Positions 8,591 to 16,591 of a stretch of DNA of 64,000 bases are shown here, piece after piece. The notes beneath the pieces are model-generated. The model saw only the letters and a list, made by a program, of their open reading frames with translations, made no database searches and was not told where the DNA came from. The position numbers were made by a program, and so were the translations under genes. Source of the DNA: Halospina sp040196175 (GTDB lineage: Bacteria > Pseudomonadota > Gammaproteobacteria > Pseudomonadales > Oleiphilaceae); contig NZ_JBEFNF010000002.1 in the NCBI RefSeq assembly GCF_040196175.1, positions 62,001 to 126,000 on the forward strand, in the 5' to 3' direction. Position 1 is the first letter of the stretch. Every line of letters begins with the position of its first letter.

Positions 8591-8806
8591 TCAAAGCTGG
8601 CGAAAACGCTTTCCGACGAAAGCGGTGGGCGTCCTGCCCGGGCATCACGCCCTGTGGCTGTCCTCAGCCTTCCATGGCAGCCAGCGTCCGAGCCGGCTAT
8701 TGGGTTCAGCGTCCTTTAAGCATTACGTCCTTTTATTCCCTGCTTCCCCTCAGCTCCTCTGAGGAAACCATCCCTGTAGCGTCCTTTCCCTGTCGTCCGC
8801 TGACAG
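8565..8806 (-). ncRNA. CsrB/RsmZ-like CsrA-sequestering small RNA
   Basis: No credible protein frame covers this stretch. Read on the minus strand, the roughly 240-nt sequence carries 15 GGA triplets, about three to four times chance. Several sit in perfect hairpin loops: CTGTC/GACAG with AGCGGAC loop (8790-8806), CCTCAG/CTGAGG with AGGAG loop (8748-8764), a 7-bp stem with UCGGAC loop (8679-8698), GGCTG/CAGCC with AGGA loop (8656-8669) and GGGC/GCCC with AGGAC loop (8627-8639). CTACAGGGATGG at 8768-8779 matches the CsrA SELEX consensus at 10 of 12 positions. It ends in a rho-independent terminator with six U residues. These are the defining features of CsrB/CsrC/RsmY/RsmZ RNAs, which titrate the translational repressor CsrA/RsmA. 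The GacA-type box upstream supports the call. The exact 5' end is inferred. Confidence 0.88.
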
Positions 8807-8811
8807 ATGAA

Positions 8812-8820
8812 ACAATACCA
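8812..8820 (-). promoter_or_regulatory. Extended -10 element for the Csr/Rsm-like RNA
   Basis: TGGTATTGT on the minus strand fits an extended -10 (TGnTATnnT) and places transcription start near 8805-8806, exactly at the first GGA hairpin. No good -35 is visible, as expected for a promoter that depends on an activator. Confidence 0.55.
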
Positions 8821-8975
8821 AGGCAGTGGCACCTGTTGCGGCGGTCAATACCGCCGGATCGGCTGTTACCTTTCCGGGTTTACCATAGATGATCTTTATA
8901 ATCAGGATGGTATAAAACAATATCCAGCCAGGGTCATTGTAACGCACGCTACAGAACCACAATCTCCTACAGTAT

Positions 8976-8993
8976 TGTAAGAAATCTCTTACG
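8976..8993. promoter_or_regulatory. GacA/UvrY-type upstream activating sequence
   Basis: TGTAAGAAATCTCTTACG matches the pseudomonad GacA box TGTAAGN6CTTACA at 11 of 12 fixed positions. Its centre is about 178 bp upstream of the inferred RNA start, the distance typical for rsmY/rsmZ. The element is an inverted repeat, so it could also act on the response-regulator gene that starts 103 bp to its right. The 8560-9095 interval otherwise holds only the small RNA gene and its promoter. Confidence 0.85.
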
Positions 8994-9095
8994 CGCGGCA
9001 TGGGAAAATGCTGACAGGGAAAACCTGCGGGCATCGTCAGGCTTTCGGGTCTATAGTGAGAGTCATCTCCGCAAACTGACGTCGGACGTTGTGTA

Positions 9096-9968
9096 ATGAG
9101 CAAACTCAAGGCCCTGGTGGTTGATGATGCCAGCTTCGTAAGGGATCTGGTAAGGAGGACCATCCGTTCTCAGTTTCCTACCATTGAGCTCCACGAGGCG
9201 GCGGATGGCCGTAAGGCGCAGACGCTGATGGGGCGCGAGCGGTTTGATCTGATCCTGTGTGACTGGGAAATGCCTGAGGTTTCCGGGCTGGAACTGCTGC
9301 AATGGGCTCGGGGTCATAGCCAGTACAGTGACACGCCTTTCGTGATGGTGACGAGCCGGGGTGACAAGCAGCATGTGGTAGAGGCTATCCGCGAGGGGGT
9401 TTCCGATTATCTTGGCAAGCCATTCAGTCCGGAATCTCTGAGCAAGAAGATCATAAAGGTGCTCGGCAGCCAGCTGGAGGATCATGATCAGGGGGCGTCA
9501 GCGTCCAGCGATGCCTTCCGCCAGTCCGCTGACCTGCTCACTGGCGGAGGCCGGTCCCAGAAGGAGCAGAAGAAGGCCCCGGAACCGCCCTCCGAGGCAC
9601 CAGCTGATACAGGTGCCGCGGATGGGCGCGCTTCCAGACCAGCAGCGAAACCCCGGGGTAGCGAGGCCACAACGGTCGACCTGCGTTTTGCGGAGGCGAC
9701 GCTCAGGGGCGTGCTCAGGGCTGTGACACTGAACGAGGCCCGGGTGAGCGCGAAACGTGATGAACAGCTTCCCGCCATTCTGGAGCAGGCTGTGGTGGAT
9801 ATGGATCTTGGAGACAAAATGGCTCGGCTGAACGGTTACGTCTACCAGCTCCAGGCTCAGGAAAAACACCCGGACACCAGGTTTGTCCAGATCGTGGTGC
9901 GGTTTGTGGATGACGATCCCCAGAAACTGGCGGATCTGAGCCACTTCATTGCCCGCTTTCAGGGATGA
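9096..9968 (+). CDS. Response regulator with CheY-like receiver and PilZ-like C-terminal domain
   Basis: 290 residues. The receiver domain (about 1-125) has the acidic pair D10/D11, phospho-acceptor D56 in CDWEMP, T86 and K108. A low-complexity linker (about 130-195, Ala/Pro/Glu/Arg-rich) leads to a C-terminal domain of about 95 residues whose beta-rich pattern ending in VVRFVDDDPQKLADLSHFIARF resembles PilZ domains; a clear RxxxR/DxSxxG c-di-GMP motif is not evident, so it may be a non-canonical PilZ. No cognate kinase is adjacent. It is divergent from the Csr-like RNA, and its last 23 bp overlap the 3' end of phoR. Confidence 0.8.
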   Translation: MSKLKALVVDDASFVRDLVRRTIRSQFPTIELHEAADGRKAQTLMGRERFDLILCDWEMPEVSGLELLQWARGHSQYSDTPFVMVTSRGDKQHVVEAIREGVSDYLGKPFSPESLSKKIIKVLGSQLEDHDQGASASSDAFRQSADLLTGGGRSQKEQKKAPEPPSEAPADTGAADGRASRPAAKPRGSEATTVDLRFAEATLRGVLRAVTLNEARVSAKRDEQLPAILEQAVVDMDLGDKMARLNGYVYQLQAQEKHPDTRFVQIVVRFVDDDPQKLADLSHFIARFQG

Positions 9969-11253
9969 TGCGGCTGGCTGGCAGATGGCAGCGGAAGGTA
10001 CTGCCGCGATCTGGCGTACTGTCGATAGTCAGGTAGCCGTCATGGTTATAGAGAATGTGTTTGACGATGGCAAGACCGAGCCCGGTGCCGCCAGTCTCCT
10101 TACTGCGGCTCGGGTCGGCACGGTAGAAGCGTTCTGTAAGCCTGGGAATGTCCTCGGGGTCAATACCGGGGCCGTCATCGGTGACACTGAGCGTGATGCC
10201 CTCGGCTGCGGCGCTGTAGTCAATGTGGATATGGCCGCCGTCAGGGGTGTATTTCACCGCATTGAAGATGATGTTTGAGAAAGCGCTGCGAAGCTGTTCC
10301 GCGTCGCCGCGTATGCTGCGGTTGTCGCCTATGCGCAGCGCAATCTCGTGCCCCTGGTCGCCGCTCAGGGCCATGGCATCCTGCTGGATTTGGCGCAGCA
10401 GATCCGCCGGCACACATTGCGCATCGCTGGTATTACGGTCACTGGTCTCGAGACGCGACAGAAGCAGCAGGTCTGTGATCAGCGCTTCCATACGGTTAGC
10501 CTGGTGGCGCATTGCTTCCATCGGGCGCTGCCAGCCAGCCGGCATGCGGTCAGTCTGCTCCGCAAGCGTTTCCAGGTAGCCGTTCAGTACTGTCAGCGGT
10601 GTACGCATCTCGTGGGAGACGTTGCTGATGAAATCCCGCCGCATCGTCTCGAGTTGGTAGAGTCTGGTGACATCCTTGACGGTGATCAGCCGGTCCTCCT
10701 CGCCGAACAGATTGATCTCAATTTGCAGCCTTGTGCGTGGCCGCGCCGGTGATTCGATCTCGAGCGGCTCCGAATACTGCTTCGCCACGAAATAGTCCCG
10801 GAACTCGGGGGTACGGATCAGGTTATGGATGAATTCGCCGCGGTCCTGGCGGCTGTCGAAGCCGCAGAGGTTTTCTGCTGACTGATTCCACCACTCCATG
10901 GCGCCGTCGGCGTCGGTCATGATGACGCCGTCACGCAGTGCATTAGTGGATTCCCGGACCCGATTGATCATGCTTTGGAGCCGGTCCCGCGTATGCAGAT
11001 GGCGTTTCTGGAGGCGGTGGATGTCGTCCAGGATCTCACCCCAGAGTCCGGGGGCTTCTGGCGGTTCGGCTTCGCGGCTGCTGCGTTTGAGCCAATTCTG
11101 GAGCTGGATCAGCCGGTGCAGCATCCAGCCGGCGTAGACTGCCAAGGCCACGGCGAGCAGCAGGGCGGGCCGACTGGTCATTGACCCGATCAGCAGCGAC
11201 GCGATCAGCAGAAGTGACAGTCGGCGCAGATGCTTTTTCAGGCCTGTACTCAT
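9946..11253 (-). CDS. phoR: Phosphate regulon sensor histidine kinase PhoR
   Basis: 435-residue membrane sensor kinase. Two N-terminal hydrophobic segments (about 8-25 and 28-48) are followed by a PAS domain (about 100-200), the dimerisation/phosphotransfer box with H214 in NVSHEMRTPLT, and an ATPase domain with the N box FNAVKYTP, G1 DDGPGID and G2 GGTGLGLAI. Lack of a large periplasmic loop is typical of PhoR. It phosphorylates PhoB under phosphate limitation, with PhoU and Pst providing the signal. It starts 15 bp after the phoB stop, so the two form an operon. Confidence 0.95.
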   Translation of the reverse strand: MSTGLKKHLRRLSLLLIASLLIGSMTSRPALLLAVALAVYAGWMLHRLIQLQNWLKRSSREAEPPEAPGLWGEILDDIHRLQKRHLHTRDRLQSMINRVRESTNALRDGVIMTDADGAMEWWNQSAENLCGFDSRQDRGEFIHNLIRTPEFRDYFVAKQYSEPLEIESPARPRTRLQIEINLFGEEDRLITVKDVTRLYQLETMRRDFISNVSHEMRTPLTVLNGYLETLAEQTDRMPAGWQRPMEAMRHQANRMEALITDLLLLSRLETSDRNTSDAQCVPADLLRQIQQDAMALSGDQGHEIALRIGDNRSIRGDAEQLRSAFSNIIFNAVKYTPDGGHIHIDYSAAAEGITLSVTDDGPGIDPEDIPRLTERFYRADPSRSKETGGTGLGLAIVKHILYNHDGYLTIDSTPDRGSTFRCHLPASRIIPESGQ

Positions 11254-11268
11254 GGCATGCCTGCCTAT

Positions 11269-11961
11269 TTACTGTTTACGCGTGGAAAACCGATAGCCGG
11301 CACCCCGCACTGTCTGCACAAGTTTGCCGTGAACCTCGCCCAGAACCTTGCGCAAGCGGCGTATGTGCACGTCCACCGTGCGCTCTTCGACGTAAATGCC
11401 TGCCCCCCAGACCTGATCAAGAAGCTGTTCACGAGTATAAACCCGGTCCGGGTGGGTCATGAAAAACTGAAGCAGGCGGTATTCAGTGGGCCCTATATTG
11501 ACAGCTTCACCGTCGACGGTCACCCAGTGCCCCACAGGGTCCAGGTGTATGCCACCGATCTCTACCGGGGTGTCCGTTCCGGGTGGTGTGGAGCGGCGCA
11601 ATACGGCTTTGAGACGGGCCACCATTTCCCGGGGTGAGAAGGGTTTGGTGATGTAGTCGTCAGCGCCCACCTCCAGACCCTGTACCCGGTTGTCCTCTTC
11701 GGTCTTCGCCGTAAGCATGATGATGGGAATCTCGGCGGTGCCCTCGTCGCGTCTTAGACGGCGTGCCAGGTCGATGCCGGAGGTGCCTGGCAGCATCCAG
11801 TCCAGGATGATCAGGTCCGGGCGTTCATCCACGATCAGGCCGTGTGCCTGGCGGGCATCGCCCGCCTCGAGGTAGTGATAACCTGCCATTTCCAGCGCTA
11901 CGGCGATCATCTCGCGGATGGAGGGCTCGTCATCAACAATCAGGACGGTTTTTTCGGTCAT
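11269..11961 (-). CDS. phoB: Phosphate regulon response regulator PhoB
   Basis: 230-residue OmpR/PhoB-family regulator. The receiver has D10/D11, phospho-acceptor D54, T84 and K106; the C-terminal winged helix contains the recognition region EERTVDVHIRRLRKVL and the closing VQTVRGAGYRFS. I use the ATG at 11961 because it gives the family's usual length; a GTG at 11970 would add three residues. A near-perfect Pho box lies about 50 bp upstream, pointing to autoregulation. phoR follows directly. Confidence 0.96.
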   Translation of the reverse strand: MTEKTVLIVDDEPSIREMIAVALEMAGYHYLEAGDARQAHGLIVDERPDLIILDWMLPGTSGIDLARRLRRDEGTAEIPIIMLTAKTEEDNRVQGLEVGADDYITKPFSPREMVARLKAVLRRSTPPGTDTPVEIGGIHLDPVGHWVTVDGEAVNIGPTEYRLLQFFMTHPDRVYTREQLLDQVWGAGIYVEERTVDVHIRRLRKVLGEVHGKLVQTVRGAGYRFSTRKQ

Positions 11962-12010
11962 GGAGGTCACGTCTTTCGATTGGGTTACCGCGTCATTACA
12001 CAGCCCTAGT

Positions 12011-12028
12011 GTGACAGATTCATGACAG
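12011..12028 (-). promoter_or_regulatory. Pho box (PhoB-binding site) of phoBR
   Basis: On the minus strand the sequence CTGTCATGAATCTGTCAC is two direct CTGTCA repeats 11 bp apart, matching the Pho box consensus at all the key positions. It is about 50 bp upstream of phoB and overlaps the last codons of ubiA, so the phoBR control region is embedded in the upstream gene. Confidence 0.92.
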
Positions 12029-12916
12029 CGCCAGATCCAGTGCCAGTCCCAGGAACACGGCGAAGCCGGCCCAGTTGTTGTTCAGGAAGGCCTGAAAGCA
12101 TCTGTCACGCTCCCGGCCCTGGATCAACCATTGCTGGTAGCCGAAAAGACCGCCCATGGCCACAAGTCCCAGCATAAAGAGGCCACCCAGGCTTGTCTGG
12201 AGGCCCACAAGGAGCAGTGTCAGTAGGGTTGTAGTCTGGAGGATGGCGACTGCCGCGCGGTCCATATCCCCGAATAATACGGCCGTGGATTTGATGCCGA
12301 TCTTCAGGTCATCGTCCCGGTCCACCATGGCGTAGAGCGTGTCATAGGCCACGGTCCAGACCAGATTGGCGATATAGAGCAGCCAGACAATCCGGGTGAC
12401 CTCGCCGGCCTCTGCTGCCCAGGCCATGGGAACGGCCCAGGAGAAGGCTGCCCCCAGTACAATCTGGGGAAGGTGGGTGTAGCGTTTCATGAACGGATAG
12501 ATGAAAGCGAGTGCCACGCCACCGAATGACAGCCACAGGGTGAGACGGTTAGTGAAGAATACCACCATCAGGAAGGAAACCAGACAGAGGCCCAGGAACA
12601 GAGCGATAGCCTCGCCCGGGCGCACGCGGCCGGTGGCGAGGGGGCGTTCGCGGGTGCGTTTGACGTGACCGTCGAGGTTGCGATCCGCGTAATCGTTGAT
12701 GACGCAGCCGGCGGCGCGCATGAGGAAAACCCCGAGCGTGAAGATCACCAGGTTGGCCAGGCTCGGGAGGCCGTCGGCGGCCAGCCATAGTGCCCACCAG
12801 GTGGGCCAGAGCAGCAGCAGGCTGCCAATCGGTCGGTTGATCCGCATCAGCTGTATGAAATCCGGCAGGCGCTCAAGTGCCCGCTGGAGTCTGGGCTGAA
12901 GGCGTGTCGTCGTCAT
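12020..12916 (-). CDS. ubiA: 4-hydroxybenzoate octaprenyltransferase
   Basis: 298-residue polytopic membrane prenyltransferase joining the polyprenyl tail to 4-hydroxybenzoate, the second step of ubiquinone synthesis. Both aspartate-rich motifs are visible: NDYADRNLD in the first half and YDTLYAMVDRDDDLKIG in the second. Eight or nine hydrophobic segments fill the sequence. The ATG at 12916 has AGGGAA upstream and matches the family's length; an upstream in-frame extension is not conserved. It follows ubiC by 26 bp, the classic ubiC-ubiA pair. Confidence 0.96.
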   Translation of the reverse strand: MTTTRLQPRLQRALERLPDFIQLMRINRPIGSLLLLWPTWWALWLAADGLPSLANLVIFTLGVFLMRAAGCVINDYADRNLDGHVKRTRERPLATGRVRPGEAIALFLGLCLVSFLMVVFFTNRLTLWLSFGGVALAFIYPFMKRYTHLPQIVLGAAFSWAVPMAWAAEAGEVTRIVWLLYIANLVWTVAYDTLYAMVDRDDDLKIGIKSTAVLFGDMDRAAVAILQTTTLLTLLLVGLQTSLGGLFMLGLVAMGGLFGYQQWLIQGRERDRCFQAFLNNNWAGFAVFLGLALDLALS

Positions 12917-12942
12917 GGTTCCCTGTCCATTGCGGCCCGTGA

Positions 12943-13488
12943 CTAGAGTGGCCGGAGGCTGTCCCCGTAGGTGGGGTAGCGGCGCACGGCCTGGTTGCTG
13001 ATGTCTTCCCAAAGCGGCGGCAGGAAGCACTCCGTGACCAGCAGGGTACCTCGGCCGCGGCGGAAACGCGAGCGTCGCGCCGGGTACCGGGTGGCGTGTC
13101 CGAGCGGTTGCGCCTGACCGCAGGTGAATGCCTCCCGGGACCAGGGGTTACGGCCAAAAAGCGCCGAGCCCAGCGGGCGGCTGCCCAGCTGGCGCAGGCG
13201 ACGGTTGGGACCTGTCAGGCAATGCAGGGGGATGATCGTGCGCGCCTGCACCCAGGGGGTGCCGTCGCCGATCAGCTGGACATCCCGTATCCAGGCCCTC
13301 TGGCGCGGTGGCAGGCCGAGCTCCCTGGCCTCGTCCGGTTTGGGCAGACGATACCCCTCCTGCAGGACCCGTACACGGAAATGGTTGCGGGTGAAGCCAC
13401 GCAGCAGCCTTGTCAGGGAACCACGATGGCGGACCACCCGGCGCTGGTAGCGGGGCAGCCAGTGCCAGGGGTGTGGCCGGAAACCCAT
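12943..13488 (-). CDS. ubiC: Chorismate pyruvate-lyase
   Basis: 181 residues. UbiC removes pyruvate from chorismate to give 4-hydroxybenzoate, the substrate of the adjacent UbiA. Family features are the central RDVQL segment followed by VQARTIIPL, the GSRPLGSALFG stretch and the C-terminal LLVTECFLPP. The start at 13488 has GGAGGG upstream; a second ATG five codons earlier is possible. Sequence conservation is low for this family, so much of the confidence comes from these motifs together with the ubiA partner. Confidence 0.92.
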   Translation of the reverse strand: MGFRPHPWHWLPRYQRRVVRHRGSLTRLLRGFTRNHFRVRVLQEGYRLPKPDEARELGLPPRQRAWIRDVQLIGDGTPWVQARTIIPLHCLTGPNRRLRQLGSRPLGSALFGRNPWSREAFTCGQAQPLGHATRYPARRSRFRRGRGTLLVTECFLPPLWEDISNQAVRRYPTYGDSLRPL

Positions 13489-13507
13489 GGTGGTTCCCTC
13501 CATGGGG

Positions 13508-14065
13508 TTACAGGCCCCGGACCGCGTAGATGCCCGGTGCGTTGCGCCAGTAGCCCTGGTAGTCCATGCCGTAACCGAAAAGGTAGCGATCCGGCGTTTC
13601 AAGACCGATGAAATCAGCTTCAAAGGTCGGCTGGCTCCTACGGTCATGGAGCTTTTCCACCAGCGCCAGGGTTTGGACCCGTTGCGCGCCCTCGCTGCGG
13701 CAGGCATCGGCCAGAGCAACCATGGTGTCGCCTTCATCAAGGATGTCGTCAACAATCAGCACTGTGCGCCCCGCCAGCGCCGTCTGCGGGTGCACCTTCC
13801 ATTCCAGTTCCCCGCCGGTGGTGTTGTTGCGATAACGGGAAAGCTGCGCGTAGTCCAGTTGCAGTGGGAAAGCCAGCCGCGGCAGCAGCTGACCGGCCAC
13901 CACAAGTCCCCCGTTCATGATGCAGAGGATGACAGGATCCTGATCGCCAATGCTGGCCGTTACCTGTCGGGCCAGGCGATCCAAGGCCTTGCTGACCTGA
14001 CTCTCTGTATAGATGCAGTCGGCTTCGTCGTAGACCTGCTGCATTACCGCTGTATTACGGGACAT
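13508..14065 (-). CDS. hpt: Hypoxanthine-guanine phosphoribosyltransferase
   Basis: 185-residue purine salvage enzyme transferring phosphoribose from PRPP to hypoxanthine or guanine. The PRPP-binding loop is VLIVDDILDEGDTM (about 106-119) and the N-terminal half has the LCIMNGGLVVAGQLL loop. It lies 19 bp upstream of ubiC on the same strand, so it probably heads a transcript hpt-ubiC-ubiA. The rubredoxin gene diverges from it across 157 bp. Confidence 0.92.
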   Translation of the reverse strand: MSRNTAVMQQVYDEADCIYTESQVSKALDRLARQVTASIGDQDPVILCIMNGGLVVAGQLLPRLAFPLQLDYAQLSRYRNNTTGGELEWKVHPQTALAGRTVLIVDDILDEGDTMVALADACRSEGAQRVQTLALVEKLHDRRSQPTFEADFIGLETPDRYLFGYGMDYQGYWRNAPGIYAVRGL

Positions 14066-14222
14066 AGCTGGTCGCGCTCTTCATGGGCATAGGTGGCTTG
14101 GAAAGGCGCGAGTATAACGCCGCCGGGCCGGATTGTCCCGATTCTGACACTGTCGGGTGTAATCCGAGGGGGGTGTTTGGTTAGAATGCGCGTTATATTT
14201 GTCATTCAGTAAGGAGTAGGGC

Positions 14223-14390
14223 ATGAAAAAATGGCAGTGCGTAGTCTGTGGCTTCATTTATGATGAAGCGGAGGGCTGGCCTGAGGATGGCATTGAGGCG
14301 GGCACCCGCTGGGAAGATGTGCCTGAGGACTGGACCTGCCCCGACTGTGGTGTGGGCAAGGAAGACTTCGAAATGGTTGAGATCGACTGA
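14223..14390 (+). CDS. rubA: Rubredoxin
   Basis: 55-residue electron carrier with the two CxxC knuckles that bind one iron: C6-x2-C9 and C39-x2-C42 (WQCVVCGFIYDEAEG and WTCPDCGVGKEDFE). AAGGAG lies 8 bases upstream of the ATG. The gene is 8 bp upstream of rubredoxin reductase. Rubredoxins of this kind pass electrons to alkane hydroxylases such as AlkB in hydrocarbon degraders, but they also occur as housekeeping copies in the same position in Pseudomonas, so an alkane role is inference. Confidence 0.97.
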   Translation: MKKWQCVVCGFIYDEAEGWPEDGIEAGTRWEDVPEDWTCPDCGVGKEDFEMVEID

Positions 14391-14398
14391 GCCCGCTC

Positions 14399-15562
14399 AT
14401 GAGCCAGAATCAGACTCTGCCCATTGTCATTATTGGCACCGGACTGTCCGGCTACACTCTGGCCCGCGAGCTGCGCAAGCTGGACGGGGAAACGCCGCTG
14501 GTGCTGATAACGGCCGATGATGGCCGCAGCTACTCCAAGCCCATGCTCTCCAATGGTTTTGCCAAGGGTAAGACTGCGGATGAGCTGGCTCAGGCGGACG
14601 CGGATGCGCAAGCCGGGGCGCTCAGTGCGCGCATCATGACTCACACCCGTGTTGAGGCCATTGAGCCGGAGGCGGGCCGAGTCGCGACCGATGCCGGCCC
14701 TGTTGATTATGGCCGGCTGATTCTGGCCTGGGGCGCGGACCCCATCCGCATTCCGCTTCAGGGCGATGGCCTCGAGGCGCTTTACCAGGTGAATGACCTG
14801 AAAGATTATGGTCGCTTCCGCGAGGCGGCGACCGGTGCGCGCAGGGTGATTATTCTGGGGGCCGGCCTGATCGGTTGTGAGTTCGCCAACGACCTGATCA
14901 ATGGTGGCTTTGAAGTGGAGGTTGTCGCTCCGGATTCACGCGTTCTTGCGGCGCTGCTCCCGGAGTCTGCGTCGCAAGCGGTGTGTTCCGGGCTGGCGCA
15001 AGCCGGTGTGCGATTCCATCTTGAGCGTAGCGCCACTGCGGTGCACAGGACGCCGGACGGGGTATTGGTCACTCTGGATGACGGTACTGAGATAGTGGCG
15101 GATCTGGGGGTTGCCGCCGTAGGCCTCAAACCCCGTACGCAACTGGCACATGCCGCCGGTCTTGAGTGCGGTCGTGGTATCCAGGTGAACCAGTATCTGG
15201 AAACCAGCATGCCCAACGTCTACGCCCTGGGCGACTGCGCCGAGGTCTGCGGTCATGTGCTGCCCTATGTGATGCCTCTGATGGCGGCGGGCCGTGCATT
15301 GGCGAAAACCCTGACCCGTGAGCGGACACCGGTGCACTACGGCAGCATGCCGGTGACAGTCAAAACGCCTGCTTGTCCGCTGGCTGTATGCCCGCCTCCG
15401 GCGGACGCTGAGGGGCAATGGTGGATCGAGGCTGATGGGCGTAATCTGCGGGCTCTCTTCCGCTCACAAGAGGGCAATCTGCTCGGGTTTGCGGTAACCG
15501 GTGACTGCGTGGGCGAAAAGCAGTCGCTGTCGAAGGAGGTGCCGGCCATTCTGCCGGCCTGA
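14399..15562 (+). CDS. rubB: Rubredoxin-NAD(+) reductase
   Basis: 387-residue FAD/NAD pyridine nucleotide oxidoreductase. The FAD dinucleotide motif GTGLSG is near residues 13-18, the NAD motif GAGLIG near 154-159, and the C-terminal FAD aspartate lies in VYALGDCAEV. It transfers electrons from NAD(P)H to the rubredoxin encoded directly upstream. Together they form a short electron chain; the terminal oxygenase is not in the window. Confidence 0.93.
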   Translation: MSQNQTLPIVIIGTGLSGYTLARELRKLDGETPLVLITADDGRSYSKPMLSNGFAKGKTADELAQADADAQAGALSARIMTHTRVEAIEPEAGRVATDAGPVDYGRLILAWGADPIRIPLQGDGLEALYQVNDLKDYGRFREAATGARRVIILGAGLIGCEFANDLINGGFEVEVVAPDSRVLAALLPESASQAVCSGLAQAGVRFHLERSATAVHRTPDGVLVTLDDGTEIVADLGVAAVGLKPRTQLAHAAGLECGRGIQVNQYLETSMPNVYALGDCAEVCGHVLPYVMPLMAAGRALAKTLTRERTPVHYGSMPVTVKTPACPLAVCPPPADAEGQWWIEADGRNLRALFRSQEGNLLGFAVTGDCVGEKQSLSKEVPAILPA

Positions 15563-15573
15563 GGAGCAGGTTG

Positions 15574-16452
15574 ATGACGGGGAACGCCAGAATGGAAGAG
15601 GTGACGCGCAGGCTTGTGGGGCTGCTGGATGTTGCCCCTCTCGGGGACGATCATTTCAGCGGTGAAAGTGATGACCTCGGCTTTCCCAACGTGTTCGGTG
15701 GACAGGTGCTTGGTCAGGGGCTTATGGCCACCAGCCGCACCGTTGAGGGTCGGCTGGCGCATTCGATGCATGCCTATTTCCTGCGTCCGGGGAATCCGCA
15801 TCGCGGCATTGATTACGAGGTGCAGCGTGTGCGGGACGGCGGCACCTTCACCGTCAGGCGTGTCATCGCCCGCCAGGATGATCGCGAGATCCTGACGGCC
15901 ATGGTTTCATTCCAGGTGGCGGAAGAGGGCTTCGAGCATCAGTTCGAAGCACCCAGTGCCCCTGCGCCGGAAGGGCTTACGCCAGAACAGACCCTGCGGG
16001 AAAAGGTCCGTGATCTGATTCCGGAGGAGCGGCGTGAGCAGATGATGAAGGAACGTGCCATCGATATCCGTCCGGTTAACCGCATGGATCCGCTCAGGCC
16101 CGAGGCCGGCCCCCCCTGCAGCCAGAGCTGGTTCCGAGCGCGCGGGCCGCTTCCGGATGATCCTGTTCTGCACCGAGCTATCCTAGCCTACGCCTCAGAC
16201 TTTGGGCTGCTTGCAACCTCCATCCGCCCGCATGGCGTGGGTTTTTCGACGCCGGGAATGCAGGTTGCCAGCCTGGATCACGCCATCTGGTTCCACCGGC
16301 CACTGCGGTTGGACGACTGGCTGCTTTACGACATGGACAGCCCCAGCGCCTCATCCGGCCGGGGTATGAATCGGGGAACCCTGTTCAATCGCGACGGGGA
16401 GCTGGTGGCGTCCGTGGCGCAGGAAGCGCTGATCCGCCAGCGCCCGACGTGA
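15574..16452 (+). CDS. tesB: Acyl-CoA thioesterase II
   Basis: 292-residue double-hotdog thioesterase. N-terminal signature NVFGGQVLGQGLMA and the later VSFQ and HGVGFSTPGMQVASLDHAIWFHRP regions, with the closing SSGRGMNRGTLFNRDGELVASVAQEALIR, are those of TesB. It hydrolyses medium- to long-chain acyl-CoA in the cytoplasm. GAGGAG overlaps the rubredoxin reductase stop and lies 7 bases before the ATG at 15574, so this is the third gene of a rubredoxin-reductase-tesB operon. Confidence 0.93.
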   Translation: MTGNARMEEVTRRLVGLLDVAPLGDDHFSGESDDLGFPNVFGGQVLGQGLMATSRTVEGRLAHSMHAYFLRPGNPHRGIDYEVQRVRDGGTFTVRRVIARQDDREILTAMVSFQVAEEGFEHQFEAPSAPAPEGLTPEQTLREKVRDLIPEERREQMMKERAIDIRPVNRMDPLRPEAGPPCSQSWFRARGPLPDDPVLHRAILAYASDFGLLATSIRPHGVGFSTPGMQVASLDHAIWFHRPLRLDDWLLYDMDSPSASSGRGMNRGTLFNRDGELVASVAQEALIRQRPT

Positions 16453-16591
16453 TGGGGTTCGCCAATTTCCATGGCCCCTCGCCTTTCAGGCTTCGATGTT
16501 CCACCTGACATTACTGGGCATGGTCGTCTGATGCATTGCTATACTGGATCGGAGTGATCAGCCAGCAAGCGCGCCCGCAAAGGAGCAATTG

